Shown in pieces: positions 1 to 6,885 of a stretch of 9,950 bases of DNA (the first letter of the stretch is position 1; the number at the start of each line of letters is the position of its first letter). The translations under genes and the position numbers were made by a program. Source of the stretch: an uncultured bacterium (GTDB lineage Bacteria; Verrucomicrobiota; Kiritimatiellia; RFP12; UBA1067); contig CACZAK010000288.1 of NCBI GenBank assembly GCA_902779075.1, forward strand, positions 1-9,950, written 5' to 3'. The notes beneath the pieces are model-generated. The model was not told the origin of the DNA. It made no database searches and saw only the letters and a program-made list of their open reading frames with translations.

Positions 1-528
1 CCTGTGGTAGGTGGTGGTGTGAATCCCCGGCGTGATCCCCGCAAGGTCGTGCGCACAGTCCGCCCAGATCGTTTTGATCGTGCCGCCGCCACGCGGCGGC
101 GCCTCGACCCGCGTGTACGGGATGACGCCGAGGCCCTTGTACTTCGCGGTCTCCATCATCAGGAGCGCGCCGGCGCACGTGCCGAGATAGCCGCCGCCCT
201 CGCGAATGAACCGTTCAAGCTCCGCACGCCCTTCGTCGCCGAGCGACGCGCTGATGTCCACGCTCGAGCCGCCGGACATCAGCAGCACGTCAATGCCGGA
301 AAGCGCGCCCGCGCGCACCGCCGCGCCGTCGATGAACTTCACCTCGCAGTCCGGCGAAAGCGCCGCCAGCTTGGAGTACGCCAGAACCGACCCGCGCGCG
401 CCGACGTCGGTGTACACGCCCACCCGCAACAGAGCGCGCGATTCCGTGCAGACGCATGCCTTGTCCTGTGCGAACGCCAGACTCGTCACGGTAAGCGCAG
501 CGGCGGCGAGAATTGATTTCTTCATCAT
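1..528 (-). CDS. Secreted class I glutamine amidotransferase-like protein (BPL_N type), 3' end outside window
   Basis: Reading leftward from 528 there is an uninterrupted frame of 176 codons that runs off the left edge, so the C-terminus is missing. It opens MMKKSILAAAALTVTSLAFA, a clear Sec signal peptide; ATG at 528 or 525 both fit, and only a weak AGGA lies upstream. Residues about 35-175 fit the DJ-1/PfpI/glutamine-amidotransferase fold: a first strand LLRVGVYTDVGARG, the turn LLMSGGSSVD at about 82-91, and a nucleophile elbow GGYLGTCAGALL with Cys118. A secreted protein with this order resembles the biotin-protein-ligase N-terminal (BPL_N) family, whose substrates are largely unknown. 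The biotin-ligase catalytic domain is not seen and is not expected for a secreted form. It starts 62 bases after the ATPase stop. The fold is fairly sure, the function unknown. Confidence 0.75.
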   Translation of the reverse strand, partial: MMKKSILAAAALTVTSLAFAQDKACVCTESRALLRVGVYTDVGARGSVLAYSKLAALSPDCEVKFIDGAAVRAGALSGIDVLLMSGGSSVDISASLGDEGRAELERFIREGGGYLGTCAGALLMMETAKYKGLGVIPYTRVEAPPRGGGTIKTIWADCAHDLAGITPGIHTTTYHR

Positions 529-590
529 CCGTTTTCCATTTCCTGTTATCGTTTGCTGAAATTGTTACAATCGGTGACCTGTTCGTCGGA

Positions 591-2012
591 TCATCCCGCC
601 GTGAAAAGGTCGTCTAGTGACACCTCGGACTGGATGCGCGACGAATACTCGTTCCGGACGAGTCCGCTGGAGGTGATCATCGTAAGATGGATCGATTTCC
701 GCGTTTTCGTGACTTCTCGGAACACGCCGATCTTCTGCGCAAGGCGTGCGTCGTATTCCTTGTCGATTCTGAACGGTTCAGACGTGTATTTGCACTCGCA
801 GACGTTGATCACATTGTCGGCCCTGTCGAAAAGGAGGTCTATCTGCGCACCGTCAGGATGCACGTCGTCCGCTCGATGCTGCCATGCACAACACTCCACA
901 AGGACGCCGTCAATGCCAAGCGTCTTGCGTATCTGCGGCTGGTGCAAAAGGCAGAGCCGTTCAAAGGCCAGTCCGCACCAGACCCTGTGGAAAGGCGTAT
1001 CCACCGTCCGCAGCCAGAAGTTTCCGTCCGATGGCTTTCTGCCAGCAAGATAGCGGAAATGGAAAAGCGAAAAAGCGTCAACCAGCTGAAACACCAGTTT
1101 GCAGCTCCCTGAACCGAATGGATTGTACTTACGGACAAAACCGCTCACGGTCAAAGCCTCAAGCGCATCCGTCAGTTTGCCGGATGCCGAGATGCCGAGC
1201 GCGCGCGCGATGTCGTTTCGCGTCATGCCGGAAAGCCTTCCTGCAAGTTCCTTCACGATCTTGCGGGGCAGTGCCGAGTTGCGGAACAGGGACGAATAGA
1301 GTTCCACGAACTCGTCGGCGAGCGGAGCACCGTCAGCAAAGAACATCCTGTCGAGATTCTGCGCGACCGAGAAGCGCTTGTCAAGGTATCGCCAGTAGAA
1401 CGGGATTCCTCCGAACGCCATGTAGCACTCGGCTATTTCCGCCCGCGACATCACGAGACCTCTTTCGCGGACAAGGCTTTCACACTCGCACAGCGTGAAC
1501 GGATTCAGACAGATCCGACACGTCACGCGGTTGTGAAGTCCGCCTCGGTTGCGAAACAACTTCTTCGCGATCCAGGAGGCGGCCGAACCGCAGACGATCA
1601 GCAGAACGTCCTTGCGCGCCGAAGCCCATCCGTTCCAAAACCCTTCCAGTGCCGACACGAAATTCGAGCGCGGCGTGTCCAACCACGGCATCTCGTCGAT
1701 GAACACGACCTTGCGCTGGAACTCGCTCGCGGCAATAACCTCTCGAAGCATGACAAACGCCTCGTCCCAATTCTTCGGCGTTCCATGCCCAGACAGACCA
1801 AACGACTTGAGGGAAACGGCGAAATTGGCGAGTTGGCGCTTCATCCCACCTTTCGCAAGGCCGGAATGCTGGAACGTAAATTGCCCGTCAAACGTCTCTC
1901 GCACAAGATACGTCTTGCCTACGCGCCGACGCCCATAGATTGCGACAAATTCCGACTCGTTGGATTCATACATCCGCATGAGTTCGTCTTGTTCGGCTTT
2001 CCGGCCTATCAT
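591..2012 (-). CDS. ATP-binding protein, ATPase_2 domain with C-terminal DUF234 (PD-(D/E)XK-like)
   Basis: This 473-residue protein has the normal full length and order of the prokaryotic ATPase_2/DUF234 family. Walker A is GRRRVGKT (27-34), Walker B is VVFIDEMPW (102-110, Asp106 and Glu107), a sensor-like strand LIVCGSAASWI follows at about 138-148, and LHNRVT (159-164) sits where the arginine finger is expected. A winged-helix segment follows (about 255-300, SGMTRNDIARALGIS). The C-terminal DUF234 region (about 340-473) keeps a nuclease-type core: Glu351, Asp392 in QIDLLFD, and Glu406-x-Lys408 in ECKY. The start at 2012 is set by AAGGAG at 2019-2024 with a 6-base spacer. These proteins are cytoplasmic STAND/AAA-like ATPases, often multicopy in anaerobes, with no settled role; defence, DNA processing and selfish spread have been considered. 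A remnant of a related gene lies at 6921-7160. Confidence 0.9.
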   Translation of the reverse strand: MIGRKAEQDELMRMYESNESEFVAIYGRRRVGKTYLVRETFDGQFTFQHSGLAKGGMKRQLANFAVSLKSFGLSGHGTPKNWDEAFVMLREVIAASEFQRKVVFIDEMPWLDTPRSNFVSALEGFWNGWASARKDVLLIVCGSAASWIAKKLFRNRGGLHNRVTCRICLNPFTLCECESLVRERGLVMSRAEIAECYMAFGGIPFYWRYLDKRFSVAQNLDRMFFADGAPLADEFVELYSSLFRNSALPRKIVKELAGRLSGMTRNDIARALGISASGKLTDALEALTVSGFVRKYNPFGSGSCKLVFQLVDAFSLFHFRYLAGRKPSDGNFWLRTVDTPFHRVWCGLAFERLCLLHQPQIRKTLGIDGVLVECCAWQHRADDVHPDGAQIDLLFDRADNVINVCECKYTSEPFRIDKEYDARLAQKIGVFREVTKTRKSIHLTMITSSGLVRNEYSSRIQSEVSLDDLFTAG

Positions 2013-2046
2013 CCTGCACTCCTTTCTTTCTCTTCGAGGTGCTGAT

Positions 2047-2075
2047 ATGATACCATTTCTTTTTTTTTAGCACAA
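2047..2075 (-). promoter_or_regulatory. Candidate promoter of the ATPase gene
   Basis: On the minus strand TTGTGC (2075-2070) and TATCAT (2052-2047) are separated by 17 bases, 5/6 to the -10 consensus but only 3/6 to the -35. The spacer contains a run of nine A residues. The -35 hexamer overlaps GTGCTAAAA, a 9-base match to the arms of the inverted repeat at 2094-2144. Assigned from consensus only; promoter rules for this lineage are not known to me. Confidence 0.35.
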
Positions 2076-2093
2076 GTACAAACATTATCAGTG

Positions 2094-2144
2094 CTGAAGA
2101 GGTGCTAAAATCATTCACTGCGGCCGATTTTAGCACCTCTTCAG
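2094..2144. repeat. Perfect 19-bp inverted repeat with a 13-base loop
   Basis: The arms CTGAAGAGGTGCTAAAATC (2094-2112) and its exact reverse complement (2126-2144) flank 13 bases. It lies 29 bases beyond the stop of the CAZyme gene and about 80 bases upstream of the ATPase start. It could stop transcription of the CAZyme gene, but no U-tract follows in that direction. A third partial copy of the arm (GTGCTAAAA) overlaps the ATPase -35 box, so an operator or a transposon-end role is equally possible. Confidence 0.85.
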
Positions 2145-2173
2145 TTATCTTTTCGCATGGTTTTGCAGCTGGC

Positions 2174-5100
2174 TCACAAGTTCTTGTCGGCGAAATCCAT
2201 GTAACGGTCCCAGTCGTAGGGGTCGAGGGAATGCTTGCCGGGACGCAGATGGTACGAGATGCTTCCCTCCTGCTGCTTCTCGCCCGGTGCGGGGAACCGT
2301 TCCGCAACGAGTCCCATTCTGCCGTACAGTTTCCACGCGGGCGACGCGAGCTTCGCGCTCCACCACTCGCCGGGCTGCCCACACCAGTAGTCTTCGGACG
2401 CGGAGGCGACGCAGAGCAGCCGCGGCGCGACGAGGGCGAGCAGCTCGTGCTGGTCGAAGTCCATCGTCATCTCCTTGCCGCCGTACTTCTTCGGGTAGTT
2501 GCCACAATACCAGTTCGGGAAAAACTTCGGGATGGACGCGATGTTCTCGCTCTTCGGAAGTCGGATGTGGTTGAGCTTCGCGCCGTGCGCGCCGGAATTG
2601 TTGGAGCAGACGAGCGCGAAACGCTTGTCGGTCACGCCCGTCCAGATCGCGGTCTTGCCACCGCGCGAATGGCCGACGACCCCGACGCGCGTGGCGTCGA
2701 TGGCCGGTTCCGTCTCGATCCAGTCCATCACACGGCTCGCCGCCCACGCCCACGCGGAGATCGTGCCCCACGATTCGTCCGTGCGCGCCTCGGGCTTCTC
2801 CACGCACTTGAACACGCCCTGCGCGAACCCCGTGTTCTTCTCCGTCGCGATGTCCTCGGTGAGGAAGCCGATTGTCGCGTAGCCGCGTCCGACAATCTGC
2901 TCCACCGGCCAGCATACGCTTGTGATCACGTGGTCGCCCCCCACCTTCGAACGACTCTTCAGACAAATGCTCACGAACGCCGGAACCGGCTTTTGCGCCT
3001 TGGGAATGTAGACGGTGAACGGGAACGAGAACTTTCCGAGCGGCCCGTCGAACTCCGCGCGGACGAGTTTCCGTACGGCCTTGCCGTCCATCACGGGACG
3101 CTCGTCGTACACCTTGAACGAGATGCGCTTCCGCTCGTCCAACACGGCGGGACGGCGTCCATAGACATCCTTTTGGAAGCGCTCCAGCAGTTCCGGCGCA
3201 CGCACCTTCTCCCACTCCGCCTTCGTCTTCACCTCTTCGCCCGCAAACGTCCGCATCAGCTCCGGCACGTTCTCCGGCTCGGGGATGCTCGTATCCACGG
3301 CCCTGAAGTGGAACTCCACCATTGCGAACGTCACCGGTTTCTTGAACTTCACGGCAATGCGGCGCGGGCGTCCATCCGGCGGCGTGTTCTGCGTTTTGCC
3401 CGCCACCCAGATCGCCCATTTTCCCTCAGGCGCGTCCTTCGCGACCGGCAATTCGCCGCGTCCGTTGTCCATCGTGCGCACGTCCCATTCCCATTCGCCG
3501 CCGGAAGTCTCCACATCGACGGCAAGCCGTCCCTTCTTGCCGACGAATTCAAGCCTCGTATCTTGCTGTCGTACGCTTGCTGTCACACCGACCGTCGCCA
3601 CCCTGCCATCCACGCCGACCAATGTGGTCAGCGGGTCGTCGAACGCCGTCGGTTCCTTGAAGTCGACTTCATCGCGGATCGTCACGGTCTGTGCCGCACG
3701 GTCGTAGATGAACTTGCGGTGGAGACGCTTGAGCGTTTTCGATGGATACGCGCCCGTCAGGTCGAACACGACCGTATCGCGGTTCGGCCGGAACTCCGTG
3801 CGGATGATCCGTGCGGCGTAGCGGCGTCCCAGCCCCTGCAACACGCCGGGACGCGGCACGGGATGCCCGAAGCTGTTCAGCACCTCGGAATCGTAGCGCC
3901 GCGACGAGAACGTGCGCCGCGAGTAGAGTTCACCGCCCACGTCGCCGCACAGCACCTCGCCACCGAGTGAGATCGCGTACGATCCCACGTCGTTGTGATT
4001 ATGGAGTTCGGCGTTGTGTCCACCCTTGACGCCCAAGGCGATGCCGCCCTTCCCGCCGCCAGGCCTCATCAGATAAACTTGCGAATGAGGAAAGACGCTC
4101 CGCATGGGCAACGGGGCTGGTAAGACAGCAAGCGTACTACAACAAGATTTCGCCCTGCCACCTTGCTGTTGTACGCTTGCTGTCCCACCTTGCTGTTGTA
4201 CGCTTGACGTCCCAAACGCGCGCAACGCAATGAACGCACATGCCGGGCACGGACTAAAACTCGCGGAGTCCCCCTTCTTGAGCGACAGCGGTCCCACACC
4301 CGAACTTGGAACCACCGTCGGCCAAAACCTGTGGCACAAGTCGAGAAGCGAAAGGTCCGGCGCACCGCCGCCGTCCGCGAAATGCGGAGAAAGCCCGTCC
4401 TCCAGCTGGAAGTTCACCGCGTACGCGGCGGCGGTCGCCGCCATCGGCGAATCAAGCGACACGAATCCACCGGTGGCCTGCTCCGCCATCGCGCGCAGCG
4501 CGACGTAGTGTCCGAAACCGTAGTTCCAGTAGCCCATTCCCTCTGAACAGTAGCCGTCGCGTCCGAATCCGAGGAAGTAGTGGGGCATCGCCCGTTCGAC
4601 AGCCTCAAGACACTCCGCCCGTTCGCGGCGGCTGTCGAGGATTGCGAGGGCGGCGCCGACGCATCCGGCGTGGCACACGGGTGACCAGTTCGTCCGTACG
4701 AAAAACCACCAGAGCGGATCGCCTCCGCCGCCCTTGGCGAGCGACGGATTGCGGCACGCCGCAAGGTACAGGTCCAGGACGCGTTTGCGGCATTCCAACT
4801 TCGCCCGCGCCACCAGTTCCGGCGGGAGGACGTCCGCAAACCAGTTGGCCGCATACGCGACGATCCACGCCCTGTTCGCGCTGAAGAGACAGATCACCGG
4901 CTTCCCCTTGACGAACGCGAGATCCTTGGTATCGGTGGCGGGGATCGTCCACACCTTCTCGTCGAGAACCGACTCGAGGTAGCGGCGAATCTCCGGCACG
5001 AAGCGTCCCTTCCATTCAAGCGCCTCCGCCACCATGAAGAGGTTGAGACGGTACGCCTTGCGGAAGTAGTCGATCTTCGCGCCGACCAGCTTTTCCGCCG

Positions 5101-6361
5101 ATGCGACGATCGCGGCGGCGGCGGGGTCTTTTGCAAGCGGCGCCCACGCCGTGCGGTCGCACGGACGCGGCGCCGGCGTACAGGGTCTTTCCGGCAGGTG
5201 CGCCGCGATCTGATCCACGCGCGAGACGTGCGCAAGCGCATACCGGCGCAGCTCCGCCGCCGCCAGCAGATAGCCGCCCGCGCCGTACGTCTCGGTCGAG
5301 TCGGGGCCGAAGTTCTTCACCGGACTTTCCCCGATCGGCTGCACCCACCCGAACTTGCCGTCCTCACCGACGCAGCGACACATCGCCGCCCACGCCCGTT
5401 CGACGCAGGGGAGGTACGTCGCCTCGTCAAGTACGCCGTTGTTCACGCCCCAGGCGAGCGCGTAACAGAAGAACGCGGTCGCGCTCATCTCCGGCGCGTC
5501 GGGGTTCTTTCCGTCGAGGAGGCTGGCGGACCACGCCCCGTCCGCGCGCTGGATCGTCCGCACCTTCGCGCACATCTCTTTGAACAGTTCCGTAAACCAC
5601 CGCCGTTCCGCGCTGTCCGTGGGAAGCTCGCGGATGACGAGCGGAAGACCGGCGAGGACCCATCCGTTCCCGCGTCCCCAGAAGAGCTTCTTGCCACCGG
5701 GAGTCGTCCGCCCCACATACCGCGCGTCGCGCCAGAAGAGATGATCCTCGCGGTCGTAGAGGTGGTCGTAGGTGGCACGGTACTCGCCCATCATGAAATC
5801 GAGGTACTTCCGCTCGCCCGTGATCGCCGCGAGCTTCGCCCACACGGGCGGGGACATGAAAAGCGCGTCGCACCAGTACCAGCGCCGTCGGTTCAGCACG
5901 ACGCGCTCGCCTTCGCGGCGGGCGAGCGGCGCATCAACGTGCGCCGCCATGAACGCGTCGAGTTCCGCGCGCACGGACGCCACGACCGCATCATCGCGCT
6001 CCGCGCGCGCGATGTCGAGCCAGGCTTGTCCGATGCAGTGCGTGTTGCCCACGTCGGCGTCGCGCTTCTCGAACTTCCAGCCGTACGTGCGTCCCTCCTC
6101 GCGGATGGCGTCGATGTACCTGCGCTCTCCCGTCGCACGCGCGAACTCCGCCAGCCCGGCGTAGAACGCGCCATAGCTCCAGTCGCGGTGGTTGGCGCGC
6201 TTCGGATGCGCCAGCATCCAGTCCGCCACCTTCACGCCGTTGGACGCAATCGTCGCGGCGTCGAACGAAGCGCACACGGCAGTTTTTTGCACTTCTCCGC
6301 CCTTGACGACTGCGGCGGCAAAAAACGCCGCAGCCAGGGAAAGCGCTTTTCGAGTCACCAT
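2174..6361 (-). CDS. Secreted three-enzyme fusion: GH105 hydrolase - heparinase II/III-like lyase - CE15 esterase
   Basis: One uninterrupted frame codes for 1395 residues. Residues 1-22 (MVTRKALSLAAAFFAAAVVK...) are a signal peptide, so the enzyme is exported. Residues about 30-378 match GH105 (YteR-like unsaturated rhamnogalacturonyl hydrolases) in full length, with the family segment WYWCDALFM (161-169, Asp165), GNTHCIGQAWLD and FWGRGNGWVLAGL. Residues about 400-1025 match heparinase II/III-type lyases: a helical toroid with NWSPV (558-562) and DGYCSEGMGYWNYG (602-615), then a beta-sandwich opening with HNHNDVGSYA (787-796). Residues about 1030-1395 match CE15 glucuronoyl esterases: nucleophile elbow GHSRGGK (Ser1232), SEDYW (1322-1326) and catalytic His1377 in RPGKHSL. 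Together they could de-ester, cleave and trim a uronic-acid-rich glycan. The start at 6361 is set by AAGGAG six bases upstream plus the signal peptide. A repeat-rich insert sits at residues about 717-745. Domain calls rest on recalled family motifs; the exact lyase family is not decided. Confidence 0.88.
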   Translation of the reverse strand: MVTRKALSLAAAFFAAAVVKGGEVQKTAVCASFDAATIASNGVKVADWMLAHPKRANHRDWSYGAFYAGLAEFARATGERRYIDAIREEGRTYGWKFEKRDADVGNTHCIGQAWLDIARAERDDAVVASVRAELDAFMAAHVDAPLARREGERVVLNRRRWYWCDALFMSPPVWAKLAAITGERKYLDFMMGEYRATYDHLYDREDHLFWRDARYVGRTTPGGKKLFWGRGNGWVLAGLPLVIRELPTDSAERRWFTELFKEMCAKVRTIQRADGAWSASLLDGKNPDAPEMSATAFFCYALAWGVNNGVLDEATYLPCVERAWAAMCRCVGEDGKFGWVQPIGESPVKNFGPDSTETYGAGGYLLAAAELRRYALAHVSRVDQIAAHLPERPCTPAPRPCDRTAWAPLAKDPAAAAIVASAEKLVGAKIDYFRKAYRLNLFMVAEALEWKGRFVPEIRRYLESVLDEKVWTIPATDTKDLAFVKGKPVICLFSANRAWIVAYAANWFADVLPPELVARAKLECRKRVLDLYLAACRNPSLAKGGGGDPLWWFFVRTNWSPVCHAGCVGAALAILDSRRERAECLEAVERAMPHYFLGFGRDGYCSEGMGYWNYGFGHYVALRAMAEQATGGFVSLDSPMAATAAAYAVNFQLEDGLSPHFADGGGAPDLSLLDLCHRFWPTVVPSSGVGPLSLKKGDSASFSPCPACAFIALRAFGTSSVQQQGGTASVQQQGGRAKSCCSTLAVLPAPLPMRSVFPHSQVYLMRPGGGKGGIALGVKGGHNAELHNHNDVGSYAISLGGEVLCGDVGGELYSRRTFSSRRYDSEVLNSFGHPVPRPGVLQGLGRRYAARIIRTEFRPNRDTVVFDLTGAYPSKTLKRLHRKFIYDRAAQTVTIRDEVDFKEPTAFDDPLTTLVGVDGRVATVGVTASVRQQDTRLEFVGKKGRLAVDVETSGGEWEWDVRTMDNGRGELPVAKDAPEGKWAIWVAGKTQNTPPDGRPRRIAVKFKKPVTFAMVEFHFRAVDTSIPEPENVPELMRTFAGEEVKTKAEWEKVRAPELLERFQKDVYGRRPAVLDERKRISFKVYDERPVMDGKAVRKLVRAEFDGPLGKFSFPFTVYIPKAQKPVPAFVSICLKSRSKVGGDHVITSVCWPVEQIVGRGYATIGFLTEDIATEKNTGFAQGVFKCVEKPEARTDESWGTISAWAWAASRVMDWIETEPAIDATRVGVVGHSRGGKTAIWTGVTDKRFALVCSNNSGAHGAKLNHIRLPKSENIASIPKFFPNWYCGNYPKKYGGKEMTMDFDQHELLALVAPRLLCVASASEDYWCGQPGEWWSAKLASPAWKLYGRMGLVAERFPAPGEKQQEGSISYHLRPGKHSLDPYDWDRYMDFADKNL
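3562..3584 (-). repeat. Dispersed 23-bp intragenic repeat, single copy
   Basis: Read on the minus strand this is GACAGCAAGCGTAC followed by GACAGCAAG. It differs by one base from the copies at 4162-4184 and 4189-4211 over most of its length. It codes for TASVRQQD at residues 927-934 in the beta-sandwich of the lyase domain. The unit itself has an 8-bp direct repeat (ACAGCAAG) spaced by 6. Confidence 0.75.
4124..4211. repeat. Cluster of three 23-bp repeat copies, two tandem and one inverted, inside the lyase domain
   Basis: Copies at 4162-4184 and 4189-4211 are direct repeats with a 27-bp period, exactly nine codons, giving the peptides TSSVQQQGG and TASVQQQGG. The copy at 4124-4146 is inverted relative to them and shares an exact 14-base core, GACAGCAAGCGTAC, so the cluster can fold into a long hairpin. 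The inverted copy is read as SCCSTLAVL. The stretch coincides with a Gln/Gly/Ser-rich segment (residues about 717-750) that does not look like domain core and precedes the HNHNDVGSYA motif. Confidence 0.8.
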
Positions 6362-6367
6362 ATCACT

Positions 6368-6373
6368 CTCCTT
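6368..6373 (-). promoter_or_regulatory. Ribosome binding site that fixes the CAZyme start
   Basis: AAGGAG lies six bases before ATG at 6361, and the next residues form a signal peptide. This favours 6361 over the ATGs at 6451 and 6499 in the same frame. Confidence 0.75.
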
Positions 6374-6448
6374 GTTCGCGTAAGATTTGGATTGCATATC
6401 ATAAGTAAAGAACGGACGAATCCTCTGCAAATATGTCTTTCGTAAAAC

Positions 6449-6460
6449 CATAACACCTCC
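6449..6460 (-). promoter_or_regulatory. Second strong ribosome binding site and in-frame upstream ATG
   Basis: GGAGGTG (6460-6454) is a 7-base match to the anti-Shine-Dalgarno sequence, followed by ATG at 6451-6449 in the frame of the CAZyme. The 30 codons between it and 6361 are AT-rich (TTA, ACA, TAT, TTT, GAT) unlike the rest of the gene and would put a charged extension before the signal peptide. It may be a leader or an alternative start, or chance. Confidence 0.35.
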
Positions 6461-6470
6461 GAGCGCATAC

Positions 6471-6499
6471 AATATATCACGTTTATGACCGTCACGCAA
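6471..6499 (-). promoter_or_regulatory. Candidate promoter of the CAZyme gene
   Basis: TTGCGT (6499-6494) and TATATT (6476-6471) on the minus strand are separated by 17 bases in a locally AT-rich stretch. The predicted RNA start near 6464 would give a leader of about 100 bases that includes the upstream ATG at 6451. The -10 box is 5/6 and the -35 box 3/6 to consensus. Confidence 0.4.
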
Positions 6500-6555
6500 T
6501 GACTAATTCAGTTTTTTAGCGGCCATAACCGCCCAATGCGAAAACTCATAGGCTT

Positions 6556-6695
6556 GTTGGGGTGGCGGGCGTCTCGCCCGCAACTAGGCCAACAGGGGTC
6601 CCGCCCGTTGCGGTAGGGCGCGCGCCCCGCGCGCGCCGATGTGGCAAGGCCGCCCCGGCCTTGCAAGGTGGGGCGAGCCCTCCGGGCGAGCCGCA
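6556..6695. repeat. GC-rich multi-hairpin element A (REP-like)
   Basis: This stretch holds consecutive perfect palindromes: GCGGGCG/CGCCCGC with a 3-base loop at 6565-6581, GGCGCGCGC/GCGCGCGCC with a 3-base loop at 6617-6637, and GGCAAGGCC with GGCCTTGC at 6643-6664, then a direct repeat of GGGCGAGCC near 6671-6694. Bases 6611-6695 match element B (7222-7306) at 83 of 85 positions. It begins a few bases after the stop of the C-terminal remnant at 6700-6864 (minus strand). No open frame of note is present. The role is unknown; REP/BIME-like elements can act in RNA end protection, termination or gyrase binding. Confidence 0.85.
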
Positions 6696-6699
6696 CCCC

Positions 6700-6864
6700 C
6701 TACAGCACCACCACCACCTTGAAGAACCGCATCGCCGCCTTCTCCGCCGCCATCGCCCCTTCAGCGCCATCCGGCGTCGCATGTCCCGCATGACCGTCCT
6801 GGTAGAACGGGCGCACCGCACACGTTATAAAAGACCGCGTGAAACCCCATTGCCAAAGCCCATC
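6700..6864 (-). pseudogene. C-terminal remnant of a secreted protein related to the 7338-8198 gene
   Basis: After a TAA at 6867-6865 the minus strand reads 54 codons to TAG at 6702-6700, with no start codon at the left of the frame. Its end, AAEKAAMRFFKVVVVL, nearly repeats the end of the 7338-8198 protein, AAEKAAMRFFKVVVEVQ. The match continues upstream as ATPDG against ATLDG after a 12-base in-frame gap. The part before it (QWGFTRSFITCAVRPFYQDG) has no counterpart that I recognise. I read it as a decayed copy of the 3' end of a paralogous gene. Confidence 0.6.
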
Positions 6865-6885
6865 TTAATATGTTACACTATCCGC

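Noticed and set aside
561..571. ATTGT-T-ACAAT palindrome before the gene at 1-528 as an operator
   Set aside because: Only five base pairs per arm in an AT-rich gap; could easily be chance.
2094..2144. Intrinsic terminator for the CAZyme gene
   Set aside because: Stem is perfect but no U-tract follows on the minus strand, and the arm sequence recurs at the ATPase promoter; kept as an inverted repeat of unknown role.
2102..3970. Long plus-strand open frame of 622 codons opposite the CAZyme gene
   Set aside because: Its Arg/His/Leu-rich protein is typical of the antisense frame of a GC-rich gene; the opposite strand has clear enzyme motifs throughout.
4124..4211. CRISPR array
   Set aside because: Units are adjacent, lie in an open reading frame and one is inverted; there are no unique spacers and no cas genes.
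5198..6445. Plus-strand open frame of 415 codons opposite the GH105 domain
   Set aside because: Same antisense effect; composition is biased and no domain motif is visible.
6362..6499. Longest possible start of the CAZyme at ATG 6499
   Set aside because: No ribosome binding site, overlap with the likely -35 box, and the AT-rich extension lies ahead of a proper signal peptide with its own AAGGAG.
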